Source: Sphingobacterium hotanense (GTDB lineage Bacteria > Bacteroidota > Bacteroidia > Sphingobacteriales > Sphingobacteriaceae). From it: a stretch of DNA of 64,000 bases. Position 1 is the stretch's first letter, and each line of letters starts with the position of its first letter. The notes under the pieces were generated by a model. The model did no database searches and had not been told where the DNA came from. It worked only from the letters and a program-made list of their open reading frames with translations. A program made the translations under genes and the position numbers. Shown piece after piece: positions 1 to 8,297 of the stretch. The DNA is taken from the NCBI RefSeq assembly GCF_008274825.1, contig NZ_CP030848.1, positions 4,215,618-4,279,617 on the forward strand, given 5' to 3'.

Positions 1-375
1 ATGGACCAGCGGATACTATCAGATCGTTCCTTGGATAGTGCAGTGAATGTAGCTGGCTTCGCCGATCGCAATGCGGCACTTAGCAACCTGCATAAGAAAC
101 CCGATGGAACCGTGAATAAGTCTACCGAATATGCGGTCATCTTCATTGCACTATTGTTTATCTTCTTCGAATGCCTTCCGGTTTTCGTCAAGCTGATGAG
201 CGGACGAGACGCTTATGATAATGCTTTGAAAAATCAGAAGGAAATCCATGAGTATGAATCAGATACCAGCGTACGAGTCGAAAAAACGGCAATTGATAAA
301 ATCGAAGATTATCGAGTAGATGCCTCCATCAAGCGCCGTATGGACAAGTTATGCGAGGAATTCTCAAATTCCTAA
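1..375 (+). CDS. DUF4407-like membrane protein, C-terminal part (5' end outside window)
   Basis: The frame is open at the left edge of the window, so the Met at base 1 is probably internal and the true start lies upstream. The 124 visible residues contain one strongly hydrophobic segment (about 44-66) running into ECLPVFVKLMSGRDAYD, then a charged, helix-prone tail. That hydrophobic segment followed by a proline-valine-lysine loop resembles the last membrane helix of DUF4407 proteins. The family has no established function. A hairpin terminator follows at 411-438, so this gene ends its transcript. The family assignment rests on a short stretch only. Confidence 0.6.
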   Translation: MDQRILSDRSLDSAVNVAGFADRNAALSNLHKKPDGTVNKSTEYAVIFIALLFIFFECLPVFVKLMSGRDAYDNALKNQKEIHEYESDTSVRVEKTAIDKIEDYRVDASIKRRMDKLCEEFSNS

Positions 376-410
376 ACTTTAAATATCTCATTTAAAAATA
401 TTTACACAGG

Positions 411-438
411 AAAGAGCGGCAAAGACTTGTCGCTCTTT
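411..438 (+). terminator. Terminator after the DUF4407-like gene
   Basis: AAAGAGCG at 411-418 pairs with CGCTCTTT at 431-438 over a 12-nt loop. The hairpin lies 36 bp past the stop codon. Confidence 0.7.
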
Positions 439-523
439 CTTGCTATTGGCGTTATTTTTGAATAGCTTATACGCTGATTACAGATAGTAATCAATTGTTT
501 GTTAAATATAAAAAGAACGTGTT

Positions 524-1276
524 ATGATTGGAATTATTGGAGGTCTAGGACCGTTAGCAGGGATTGATATTGTTAGAAAAATCATCGAGGAAACCAATGC
601 GCAGAATGACCAAGGCCATCTACCTGTTCTATTATCCTCACAACCCAACAAAATTCCCAATCGGGTTGACTATTTATTAGGCCTTGAGCCCAGAAATCCA
701 GGGATTGATATCGCGAATATCGCCATTGAATTAGAAAAGGCTGGTGCATCCGTCATCGGGATGCCAAGCAATACCGCCCATACGGGCCCCATCTTCGATA
801 CAGTGAAAGAGGAATTGACCCGACAGGGCTCTCAAGTTAGGTTTTTAAACATGATCGATGAGGTGGCAGACTACATTAATGAAGTTTACCCTGGAAAAGC
901 CGTATCCGTTCTGGTTACCAATGGAACCAAAAACAATGGACTTTATAAAAACAGTCTAGAAGCGAAGGGAATTACATTCATCGATAGCCATGAAAGCCTA
1001 CAAGAAAAGATTCACGAGGCGATCTATGATAAAACCTATGGATTGAAACATGTATCCTCGCCTGTAACCAATCGATCACATGACGCGCTCGTTGCGGCAA
1101 TTCAAGAGCTAAAGGGCCATGGAGCAGAACTTATCATCATGGGATGCACGGATATCCCTATGGCATTACGAGAGAAATCATACTATGGTTTACCAGTACT
1201 TGATCCCAATCGCATCCTAGCACGCGCACTCATCAGAACGCAGGACGCAACGAAATTAAAAGAAGATGTTCTTTAA
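524..1276 (+). CDS. Aspartate/glutamate racemase family protein with a Cys-to-Ser change
   Basis: A cytoplasmic protein of 250 residues with the Asp/Glu racemase fold. It opens with the family motif MIGIIGGLGPLAG and has the two half-site motifs GMPSNTAH (residues 79-86) and MGCTDIP (206-212). Characterised amino acid racemases of this family use two cysteines, one per half, for proton abstraction from either face. Here the second is present (Cys208) but the first position is Ser82. The enzyme may therefore be a one-sided isomerase or lyase-like relative, or have changed specificity. No signal peptide is seen. It stands alone between a terminator and ecotin, 70 bp upstream of the latter. Family membership is firm; substrate is unknown. 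Confidence 0.85.
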   Translation: MIGIIGGLGPLAGIDIVRKIIEETNAQNDQGHLPVLLSSQPNKIPNRVDYLLGLEPRNPGIDIANIAIELEKAGASVIGMPSNTAHTGPIFDTVKEELTRQGSQVRFLNMIDEVADYINEVYPGKAVSVLVTNGTKNNGLYKNSLEAKGITFIDSHESLQEKIHEAIYDKTYGLKHVSSPVTNRSHDALVAAIQELKGHGAELIIMGCTDIPMALREKSYYGLPVLDPNRILARALIRTQDATKLKEDVL

Positions 1277-1346
1277 ACCTTCTATTTCAAATAGACTCTT
1301 AACTTAAGATATTTGGACGTATTAATTAAAATTTTCATTAAAGTAT

Positions 1347-1859
1347 ATGTGTAAAAGAAAAATATTTCAGTTATTTGCAACATTGGTCTTTGCATTAACT
1401 TTCGCAGTTTCCAATGCCACGGCACAAGAAACCATTTCAAAAGTAGATACCGATATTTTTCCGGAAGCGGAGAAAGGCTATAAGAAAATGGTAATTGAAG
1501 TGCCCTATTCCGATCGCGATGCTTCAAAACGCATTGAATTCAGCATCGGGAAATACATGGAAGTCGATGGTTGTAATCATTACGGATTACAAGGCGAGAC
1601 AGAGGTAAAGGACTTGCAAGGCTGGGGATATCAATACTATATCTTCAAAACCAACGGAGACGTCATTTCTACCCAAATGGGTTGCCCTGATTTGCCAAAA
1701 CGCAACCTCTTTGTTTCCGCGGCTCCTACCAACTTACGATACAACGGTAAAATGCCAATCGTAATTTATGTTCCGGAAGAATACTCCGTACAGTTTAAAA
1801 TTTTCACAACGACAGATGAGATCTACCAAGCAGCAGAAGCTCCGTCGAAATCGAAATAA
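1347..1859 (+). CDS. eco: Ecotin, periplasmic serine protease inhibitor
   Basis: Ecotin is a dimeric periplasmic inhibitor of trypsin-fold serine proteases. The 170-residue product has a signal peptide (about 1-26, ending ATAQ). The mature protein aligns with Escherichia coli ecotin from memory: FPEAEKGYKKMVIEVP, then LQGWGYQYY, then the inhibitory loop ISTQMGCPD, then LRYNGKMPIVIYVPE. The P1 residue is Met111, as in E. coli. Cys76 and Cys113 match the conserved disulfide that braces the loop. A hairpin with a T tract follows at 1887-1920. The neighbouring genes give no hint of the target protease; secreted or host proteases are possible. Confidence 0.93.
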   Translation: MCKRKIFQLFATLVFALTFAVSNATAQETISKVDTDIFPEAEKGYKKMVIEVPYSDRDASKRIEFSIGKYMEVDGCNHYGLQGETEVKDLQGWGYQYYIFKTNGDVISTQMGCPDLPKRNLFVSAAPTNLRYNGKMPIVIYVPEEYSVQFKIFTTTDEIYQAAEAPSKSK

Positions 1860-1886
1860 AAACATTAAATCCTATGAAACATGCAA

Positions 1887-1920
1887 AACCTGGACAGCAT
1901 AATGTTGTTCAGGTTTTTTT
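1887..1920 (+). terminator. Rho-independent terminator of ecotin
   Basis: AACCTG (1887-1892) pairs with CAGGTT (1910-1915) and runs into a T tract to 1920. It begins 28 bp after the ecotin stop codon. Confidence 0.75.
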
Positions 1921-2029
1921 GTCTATATAGGACGTGGATGTCTAGTGCGCTGTACTAAATGTTGTCAGCGCAACGTCTAAAAACAGTTCTCCGATACCTT
2001 TTATTCCTATTTTCATTATCTTTAATACT

Positions 2030-3439
2030 ATGGCTTATACTTCAATCAGCGAGATAGACAACGTTTATTCTGCACAAGAAAAACACAAAGATGTAGCAAA
2101 ACATAGCACCGCTCAACAGCGCAAGAAGTTGCTAGAACGACTGCTCGCAGAAATAAGATCGAACGAAGATGCCATACAGAAAGCTTTATACCATGACTTC
2201 CACAAGTCGGCGATGGAGACTGCTATCACCGAGATATTCGCTGTCGAGTTCGAACTGAAACAATTTATCAAGCATGTTGAGAAATGGGCGAAAGGAAAGT
2301 CGGTCAGCCGCTCTTTATTGTTCCCCAATGTTTCAGCCTCTTTGCATTATGAGCCCAAAGGCCAAGTTCTCATTATTACCCCATGGAACTACCCTTTCCA
2401 ATTGCCATTAGTGCATCTCGTTGCATCTATAGCTGCTGGCAACGTCACGATGCTGAAGCTATCCGAATTTTCGAAACATACGAACCAGGTCATCAAAAAA
2501 ATACTGGGAGGCATATTCAAAGAGGAGCATGTTGCCGTCATCGAAGGCGAGGTCAATGAAACCACCCATTTGTTGACAAAACGATTCGACCATATACACT
2601 TCACCGGGTCCCCTGCGGTAGGCAAGATTGTGATGAAAGCAGCCAGTGCCAACCTCTCGGACATCACGTTGGAGCTGGGCGGAAAATCACCTGCTATTTT
2701 TGACAAGAATGTATCACTTGAACGTGCTGTTAAGAACATTATCTGGGCTAAGTTTGTCAATGCAGGACAAACCTGTATAGCACCAGACTATCTACTCGTC
2801 CCTAGACCACTTAAATCGGAAATAGAACAATTATTCAAAAAAGAATTGGAACATGCTTTCGGGACGAATGCGCAGCATTCGCCAGACTTTGCCCGCATTA
2901 TCAATGACAAGCAATACAAGCGCCTTAGCGATGCCCTAACGGATGCAAGGTCGTTGGGAGCACAATTGATTGCTGGTGGAAATTTAGACGAGAGAGAGCG
3001 CTATATAGAGCCTACAGTACTCAGCAATGTTGCGGAGAACAACCCTTTGATGACCGATGAGATCTTTGGTCCTATCCTACCGATTGTCTATTACAATCAA
3101 ATTGCCGATGCGATCAGTTTTATCAATAAGAAAGAGAATCCTTTAGCACTTTATATCTTTAGTGAAGACAGCAAATTCAGTAATCATGTTATTCGACATA
3201 CCAGTGCAGGGTCAACCTGCGTCAATGACGCCATGATACAAATATTGCACCCTAGTTTGCCCTTTGGTGGGGTCAATAATTCAGGGATTGGGCAGTCGAC
3301 AGGATGGTATGGTTTTAAATCATTCTCGCATGAACGTGCTATTGCCGATGTCAAGCTGATGCCAATGTCGAAGATGTTCTGGTTTCCATACACCGAAAAG
3401 ACCTTTAAGCTCTTGAAATGGATGAAGAAATTGATCTAA
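2030..3439 (+). CDS. NAD(P)-dependent aldehyde dehydrogenase, class 3-like
   Basis: Oxidises an aldehyde to the carboxylic acid. All key motifs of the superfamily are visible: ITPWNYP (116-122) at the cofactor site, FTGSPAVG (191-198), the general base Glu215 in LELGGKSP, and the nucleophile Cys249 in NAGQTCIAP. The length (469) and the aromatic, basic C-terminal tail (MFWFPYTEKTFKLLKWMKKLI region) match the class 3/fatty-aldehyde group rather than the 480-500 residue class 1 enzymes. No signal peptide. The substrate cannot be read from the sequence. The gene overlaps the convergent Rieske gene by 4 bp at the stop codons, with no terminator between. Confidence 0.92.
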   Translation: MAYTSISEIDNVYSAQEKHKDVAKHSTAQQRKKLLERLLAEIRSNEDAIQKALYHDFHKSAMETAITEIFAVEFELKQFIKHVEKWAKGKSVSRSLLFPNVSASLHYEPKGQVLIITPWNYPFQLPLVHLVASIAAGNVTMLKLSEFSKHTNQVIKKILGGIFKEEHVAVIEGEVNETTHLLTKRFDHIHFTGSPAVGKIVMKAASANLSDITLELGGKSPAIFDKNVSLERAVKNIIWAKFVNAGQTCIAPDYLLVPRPLKSEIEQLFKKELEHAFGTNAQHSPDFARIINDKQYKRLSDALTDARSLGAQLIAGGNLDERERYIEPTVLSNVAENNPLMTDEIFGPILPIVYYNQIADAISFINKKENPLALYIFSEDSKFSNHVIRHTSAGSTCVNDAMIQILHPSLPFGGVNNSGIGQSTGWYGFKSFSHERAIADVKLMPMSKMFWFPYTEKTFKLLKWMKKLI

Positions 3440-3792
3440 CCGAAGATCTTATCCCATAAACTCCGTTTGATACCAACGAAGAACTCGCCATTTTCCTTTT
3501 TCAAAGGATAAACGCGTATAAAATTATGCTGTTTCTCATCGCCCTTGCCCGTTTCGATATCGAATCGGTGTCGATGAAATGGGCAGATGAGTTTTCCCTC
3601 TTCACACCATCCATGGGTCAAGTCGGCGCCTGCATGAGGGCAACGGCTCGAGGTTACCGATAAGATGCCGCCCTCGCTAATCAAGCAAAGCTTCTTCCCT
3701 GCAACATGCAAAGCTTTCACATAATTTCTGCTCTCATCAATCTTTGCAGGCACCTTATGCCAGGTTAAGTCGTCATCCTCGAATTCTTCCAT
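3436..3792 (-). CDS. Rieske (2Fe-2S) domain protein
   Basis: A small soluble Rieske ferredoxin-like protein of 118 residues. The two cluster-binding boxes are SRCPHAGA (Cys51, His53) and LICPFHRHRFD (Cys70, His73), giving the CxH-N16-CxxH pattern. No catalytic oxygenase domain or signal peptide is attached, so it is probably a cytoplasmic electron carrier or a NirD-like accessory subunit. No partner reductase or oxygenase lies next to it. It is convergent with and overlaps the aldehyde dehydrogenase gene by 4 bp. It lies downstream of typA on the same strand but is separated from it by a strong terminator. Confidence 0.88.
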   Translation of the reverse strand: MEEFEDDDLTWHKVPAKIDESRNYVKALHVAGKKLCLISEGGILSVTSSRCPHAGADLTHGWCEEGKLICPFHRHRFDIETGKGDEKQHNFIRVYPLKKENGEFFVGIKRSLWDKIFG

Positions 3793-3829
3793 AAGTTAAA
3801 TGTCAGGCTTTTTTAGCTAAAAACAAAAA

Positions 3830-3852
3830 AAGCTGCCCAAATTGGGCAGCTT
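3830..3852 (-). terminator. Terminator of typA
   Basis: AAGCTGCCCAA (3830-3840) and TTGGGCAGCTT (3842-3852) form an 11-bp stem 26 bp past the typA stop. Read on the minus strand it is followed by a T-rich run. Confidence 0.8.
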
Positions 3853-3878
3853 CTCTTATCTCTATTTTGATTCCAGTC

Positions 3879-5684
3879 TTATTGGAATTTCTTAGCATTA
3901 ACTTTACGCTCGTTTTCAGTAAGATAGATCTTACGAAGACGCATGCTCTGTGGAGTTACCTCGATGTACTCATCCGCTTGGATGTACTCCATGCTCTCCT
4001 CTAATGAGAATTTAATTGCAGGAGCGATACGTGTGTTATCATCTGAACCTGAAGCACGCATGTTGGTTAACTGCTTACCTTTCGTTACGTTGATTGTTAA
4101 GTCATTATCACGGATGTGCTCTCCTAAGATCTGTCCTTCGTAGATATCTACTCCCGGATCAACGAAGAAACGACCACGATCTTGTAATTTATCGATCGAG
4201 TATGCTGTTGTACTACCTGTATCTAATGAAATCAATACCCCAGCTAAACGTCCAGGAATTGTTCCTTTCCAAGGCTCATATCCTTTCAAACGGTGCGCCA
4301 TTACAGCCTCACCAGCAGTAGCCGTCAATACGTTGTTACGTAATCCGATGATACCGCGAGAAGGAATCGAAAACTCTAAGTGTTGCATTTCGCCTTTCGA
4401 CTCCATGATCAACAACTCACCTTTACGTTGAGTTACTAATTCGATAACCTTTCCAGAAACCTCTGCAGGTACATCAACTACTAACTCCTCGATAGGCTCG
4501 CATTTTACACCATTGATTTCTTTAACAATTACCTGTGGTTGACCTACTTGTAACTCGTATCCTTCGCGACGCATGGTCTCAATCAATACAGACAAGTGAA
4601 GAATACCACGGCCATATACTAACCATGCATCAGGAGATTCCGTCGGAACAACACGTAATGCTAGGTTTTTCTCTAATTCTTTTTGAAGACGGTCATAAAT
4701 GTGACGTGAAGTAACAAACTTACCCTCTTTACCGAAGAAAGGAGAGTTATTGATCGTGAACAACATGTTCATTGTTGGCTCGTCAATGTGCATTACTTCT
4801 AATTGCTCTGGGTTTTCGAAGTCAGCGATAGTATCACCGATTTCAAATCCTTCAATACCTACAACTGCAACGATATCACCAGCCTTAACCTCAGAAACTT
4901 TAACACGACCTAATCCTTCGAACAATTGTAACTCCTTAACACGAGATTTAACCACCTTACCGTCGCGCTTCATTAATGAAACCGGTTGGTTTTCTTTGAT
5001 GCTACCGCGTACTACACGACCGATCGCAATACGACCTACGAATGTAGAGTAGTCTAAAGATGTTACCTGCATTTGTAAAGTACCGTCAGATACTTGTGGT
5101 GCAGGGATATGTGTAATGATAGCCTCAAGAAGGTCTGTAAAGTCTGTTGTTGGAGTTTTCCAGTCTGTAGACATCCATCCTTGTTTTGATGAACCGTACA
5201 ATACCGGGAAATCTAATTGCTCTTCAGTAGCACCTAAGTTGAAGAATAAGTCGAATACATTTTCGTAAACCTCGTCTGGACGACAGTTTTCTTTATCAAC
5301 TTTGTTAACTACAACAATCGGTTTAATACCTAATGCCAATGCTTTACCTGTAACAAAGCGAGTTTGAGGCATCGGACCTTCGAAAGCATCTACCAATAAA
5401 ACAACACCGTCTGCCATTTTCAATACACGCTCTACCTCACCACCAAAGTCGGCGTGGCCCGGAGTATCGATAATGTTAATTTTAGTGTCTTTATATTTTA
5501 CAGATACGTTTTTAGATACGATGGTAATCCCACGCTCACGCTCCAAATCATTGTTGTCCAGGATTAACTCTCCTGAATTTTCATTGTCTCTGAATTGGTT
5601 AGTAAAGTGAAGAATTTTGTCAACCAACGTAGTTTTACCGTGGTCAACGTGCGCAATAATCGCTATGTTTCTGATGTTCTGCAT
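3879..5684 (-). CDS. typA: GTP-binding ribosome-associated protein TypA/BipA
   Basis: A translational GTPase of the EF-G/LepA class that binds 70S ribosomes and aids 50S assembly and stress responses. The start is placed at 5684 ([10 protein letters not shown]), giving 601 residues, the usual length; the frame extends 22 codons further upstream but that part is not conserved. GTPase motifs: AHVDHGKT (11-18), the ERGITI switch, [16 protein letters not shown], and [10 protein letters not shown]. The BipA-specific C-terminal region follows, with [10 protein letters not shown] and the conserved MRASG near the end. It is monocistronic, with its own terminator and about 210 bp of upstream non-coding DNA. 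Confidence 0.96.
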   Translation of the reverse strand: MQNIRNIAIIAHVDHGKTTLVDKILHFTNQFRDNENSGELILDNNDLERERGITIVSKNVSVKYKDTKINIIDTPGHADFGGEVERVLKMADGVVLLVDAFEGPMPQTRFVTGKALALGIKPIVVVNKVDKENCRPDEVYENVFDLFFNLGATEEQLDFPVLYGSSKQGWMSTDWKTPTTDFTDLLEAIITHIPAPQVSDGTLQMQVTSLDYSTFVGRIAIGRVVRGSIKENQPVSLMKRDGKVVKSRVKELQLFEGLGRVKVSEVKAGDIVAVVGIEGFEIGDTIADFENPEQLEVMHIDEPTMNMLFTINNSPFFGKEGKFVTSRHIYDRLQKELEKNLALRVVPTESPDAWLVYGRGILHLSVLIETMRREGYELQVGQPQVIVKEINGVKCEPIEELVVDVPAEVSGKVIELVTQRKGELLIMESKGEMQHLEFSIPSRGIIGLRNNVLTATAGEAVMAHRLKGYEPWKGTIPGRLAGVLISLDTGSTTAYSIDKLQDRGRFFVDPGVDIYEGQILGEHIRDNDLTINVTKGKQLTNMRASGSDDNTRIAPAIKFSLEESMEYIQADEYIEVTPQSMRLRKIYLTENERKVNAKKFQ

Positions 5685-5894
5685 TGAGCAATAATGTGTT
5701 ATATAAAAATAAGAGGTGCAAAGATATACAATTTGCACCTCAAAACTCACTATTTTTTGTTAATATTTTATTAGCCCAGTATTTATTCTCGATTAAGAAT
5801 AATAAAATTAGTCCCTGAAACACAATAATTAAGCACTTAAAAACTTCATGCGAAGGCTTACAATGGGATCTATTCCCTAGAATCATTACAAAAC

Positions 5895-5932
5895 AAAGAG
5901 CGGATACCTCTCATAGAATATACCCGCTCTTT
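5895..5932 (-). terminator. Terminator of kbl
   Basis: AAAGAGCGG (5895-5903) pairs with CCGCTCTTT (5924-5932), 20 bp beyond the kbl stop. On the minus strand it is followed by TTTGTTTT. Confidence 0.75.
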
Positions 5933-5951
5933 CTTATCTTGTCGGCTTGAC

Positions 5952-7142
5952 TTACTTAATCACGCCTAATTCCTTACCCACTTTTGTAAAGGCAGCAATC
6001 GCTTTATCCAAGTGTGCTGGCTCATGTCCTGCAGAGATCTGAACGCGGATACGTGCTTTTGCTTGAGGAACAACCGGATAATAGAAACCGATTACATAAA
6101 TTCCTTCTGCTAACATCTTAGAAGCAAATTCTTGAGCTAATTTAGCATCATATAACATCACTGGAACAATCGGATGGAAACCCGGTTTGATATCGAAACC
6201 AGCTTCTGTCATCTTCTCGCGGAAGTATTTCGTATTGCTTTCTAATTTATCACGAAGCTCAGTCGTTTCGCTCAACATATCTAAAACCGCAACGGAAGCA
6301 CCAGCTATTGCAGGCGCCAATGTGTTGGAGAACAAATAAGGACGAGAACGCTGGCGAAGCATATCGATAATTTCCTTTTTACCGGAAGTAAAACCACCGG
6401 ATGCACCACCCAACGCTTTACCTAATGTACCTGTGATAATATCTACACGATCCATTACGTTGAATAATTCGTGCGTACCACGGCCCGTCTTACCAATAAA
6501 TCCAGAACAGTGCGACTCATCGATCATCACTAATGCTTCATATTGGTCTGCTAAGTCGCAGATTTGATCCAAAGGAGCAACAGAACCATCCATCGAGAAG
6601 GCGCCATCTGTAACAATGATTTTATGGCGTGCGCCAGCAGCTGCTTGCAATTGCGCTTCCAGATCTGCCATATCCGCGTTTTTATAACGGAATCTTTGCG
6701 CTTTACATAAGCGAACACCGTCTATAATAGAAGCGTGATTCAACTCATCTGAGATGATCGCGTCCTCAGCAGAGAATAAAGGCTCGAATACACCACCGTT
6801 TGCATCAAATGCCGCTGCATAAAGGATCGTATCTTCCGTGCCTAAGAATTTTGAAAGCTTCGCCTCCAATTCTTTATGAACATCCTGTGTACCACAGATA
6901 AAACGTACTGATGACATGCCATATCCGTGTGAATCAATTGCCGCTTTTGCTGCAGCAACAACTTTCGGATGTGAAGACAATCCCAAATAGTTATTCGCAC
7001 AGAAGTTGATTACTTCCTGACCCGTACTAATTTTAATATCAGCACCTTGAGGCGTTGTGATAATGCGTTCTTCTTTATATAGACCAGCATCTTTAATGGC
7101 TGCCAATTCCGTTTCTAAAGCGGGCTTTAAGGTTTTGTACAT
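5952..7142 (-). CDS. kbl: Glycine C-acetyltransferase (2-amino-3-ketobutyrate CoA ligase)
   Basis: A PLP enzyme of the alpha-oxoamine synthase family that splits 2-amino-3-ketobutyrate with CoA to glycine and acetyl-CoA in threonine breakdown. The 396-residue length and the sequence match Kbl closely: [10 protein letters not shown] (46-55), [13 protein letters not shown] near 75-86, the [15 protein letters not shown] aldimine region, and the PLP lysine Lys242 in [14 protein letters not shown]. The threonine dehydrogenase partner (tdh) is not adjacent, as is common in Bacteroidota. It has its own terminator. Related enzymes (serine palmitoyltransferase, BioF) are less likely because of the [14 protein letters not shown] motif and length. 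Confidence 0.93.
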   Translation of the reverse strand: MYKTLKPALETELAAIKDAGLYKEERIITTPQGADIKISTGQEVINFCANNYLGLSSHPKVVAAAKAAIDSHGYGMSSVRFICGTQDVHKELEAKLSKFLGTEDTILYAAAFDANGGVFEPLFSAEDAIISDELNHASIIDGVRLCKAQRFRYKNADMADLEAQLQAAAGARHKIIVTDGAFSMDGSVAPLDQICDLADQYEALVMIDESHCSGFIGKTGRGTHELFNVMDRVDIITGTLGKALGGASGGFTSGKKEIIDMLRQRSRPYLFSNTLAPAIAGASVAVLDMLSETTELRDKLESNTKYFREKMTEAGFDIKPGFHPIVPVMLYDAKLAQEFASKMLAEGIYVIGFYYPVVPQAKARIRVQISAGHEPAHLDKAIAAFTKVGKELGVIK

Positions 7143-7237
7143 ATCGGTAAATTTATTTGCGATAAAGATAAGCTTTTTTTTAAAGTCAAACCCACGAAAA
7201 CGTTTGTTTGAAATTTCAAAAAGCCCTTAAATAGCGA

Positions 7238-7264
7238 AAGAGCCGTAATACGTTTACGACTCTT
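7238..7264 (-). terminator. Hairpin after the DUF2147 gene
   Basis: AAGAG-N-CGTAA at 7238-7248 pairs with TTACG-N-CTCTT at 7254-7264. It lies 24 bp past the DUF2147 stop and 96 bp upstream of the kbl start. The plus-strand side is followed by CCTTTTTT, so it may work in both directions. Confidence 0.55.
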
Positions 7265-7287
7265 CCTTTTTTCAACATAGCAATTCG

Positions 7288-7701
7288 CTATTTAATTCTC
7301 TTCCATGTTTCGGTACGCCCAAGTAAACTAACGCCTACATAGCCGCGAATATCCAGCGCATCATTACTCTTCAACGTCATTTTACAACTATAAGTCTTTC
7401 CAGACTTAGGATCGTAAATCTGTCCGCCCTCATAGGTCTTCCCGTTTTTGGTGAAATTCGTTAAAATTTCCAAGCCTTGGATATTGCGCGAACGCAATGA
7501 CTCCGTCGGATTCTTCAAATCCTTCTTGCTAGAGTCCTTTATCCAATACAACTTCCCATAATACTTATCGCCCTTTTTGTAGATTTCAATACGTCCTTCT
7601 CCACTTGGATTTTGCCATTTCCCAAGAATTGGATCATTACTTTGTGCAAAGACCATTAGCCCAATGAATATCGCGCATACTGTTGTCAATAATCTTTTCA
7701 T
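7288..7701 (-). CDS. Secreted DUF2147 domain protein
   Basis: 137 residues with a signal peptide (about 1-19, ending VFAQ). The rest is the compact DUF2147 beta domain: it opens DPILGKWQNPSGEGRIEIYK, continues YGKLYWIKD, and has the internal LEILTNFTKNGKTYEGGQIYDP and a final LGRTETWKRI strand. The family is secreted or periplasmic in many Proteobacteria and Bacteroidota and has no assigned biochemical role; its fold resembles small lipid-binding barrels. It is a single-gene unit with a hairpin downstream and divergent from the holin-like gene, with 151 bp between their starts. Confidence 0.85.
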   Translation of the reverse strand: MKRLLTTVCAIFIGLMVFAQSNDPILGKWQNPSGEGRIEIYKKGDKYYGKLYWIKDSSKKDLKNPTESLRSRNIQGLEILTNFTKNGKTYEGGQIYDPKSGKTYSCKMTLKSNDALDIRGYVGVSLLGRTETWKRIK

Positions 7702-7852
7702 AGTTCACATCGTTTAAAATTGTCAAGTCAAGATAACAAAATTATTCTATGTTAGCATAATATTATTTTTGTTACCTCTTCATTTCAATCGATTGATTAC
7801 GCGTATTGGCATCAAATTTGAATGATTAATTATAAGTCAAAACGTACGAATT

Positions 7853-8200
7853 ATGAGGTTTATCATCAGTCTTTTAGTAACAGGTTTAGTAGTCGCTCTA
7901 GCGTCTTGGGTGATTCCGGGCGTGTCGGTTGCTGGATTCGGTTGGGCGATTTTAACAGGTCTTGTTATTGGTCTTGTTAACGCTATTGTTGGGGGCATTC
8001 TAAGATTATTTACATTCCCTTTGAATTGGTTGACGTTCGGATTAGTTTCCTTTATCATAACGGTATTGATGATTATGTTATCAGACAAAATCATGGGTAC
8101 TAAGTTTGAAGTAGATGGCTTCTGGCCAGCGTTCTTCTTCGCTATCGCTGTTGCAGTGATAGAAATGATTATCGGCGCAATGACATCCGACAAAAAATAA
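7853..8200 (+). CDS. Phage holin family 4-like small membrane protein
   Basis: 115 residues with four predicted membrane segments (about 4-22, 27-50, 59-80 and 90-111), matching the layout of the Phage_holin_4_2 superfamily (MRFIISLLVTGLVVALASWVIPGV start, LVNAIVGGILRLFTFPLNWLTFG in the middle). Despite the family name these proteins are chromosomal and widespread in bacteria without any prophage, and no phage genes are nearby. Role unknown. Convergent with the DUF4374 gene; a perfect palindrome between them probably terminates both. Confidence 0.8.
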   Translation: MRFIISLLVTGLVVALASWVIPGVSVAGFGWAILTGLVIGLVNAIVGGILRLFTFPLNWLTFGLVSFIITVLMIMLSDKIMGTKFEVDGFWPAFFFAIAVAVIEMIIGAMTSDKK

Positions 8201-8243
8201 ACTACCTACAGGAAATTACATTAGTCTCCACTACAAAGAAAAA

Positions 8244-8277
8244 AGAAAGCCGGCAAACGATCGTTTGCCGGCTTTCT
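8244..8277. terminator. Bidirectional terminator, perfect 34-nt palindrome
   Basis: Two perfect 17-nt arms with no spacer (left arm 8244-8260, right arm 8261-8277, both built on AGAAAGCCGGC). It sits between the convergent holin-like and DUF4374 genes, 44 and 21 bp from their stops. Confidence 0.8.
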
Positions 8278-8297
8278 CATGTCAAATTTATCAAGTA

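Noticed and set aside
2389..2760. 123-residue minus-strand open frame inside the aldehyde dehydrogenase gene
   Set aside because: It is the antisense of conserved catalytic sequence, with no recognisable domain of its own.
3879..5750. Longer typA start at 5750
   Set aside because: The extra 22 residues are not conserved, while [10 protein letters not shown] at 5684 matches the usual TypA N-terminus.
7837..8193. 118-residue minus-strand frame opposite the holin-like gene
   Set aside because: The plus-strand product has four clean membrane helices and family resemblance; the antisense frame is Thr/Ile/Asn-rich with no family match.
7853..8200. Holin-like protein as a sign of a prophage
   Set aside because: No phage structural, integrase or lysin gene is nearby, and this superfamily is common on chromosomes.
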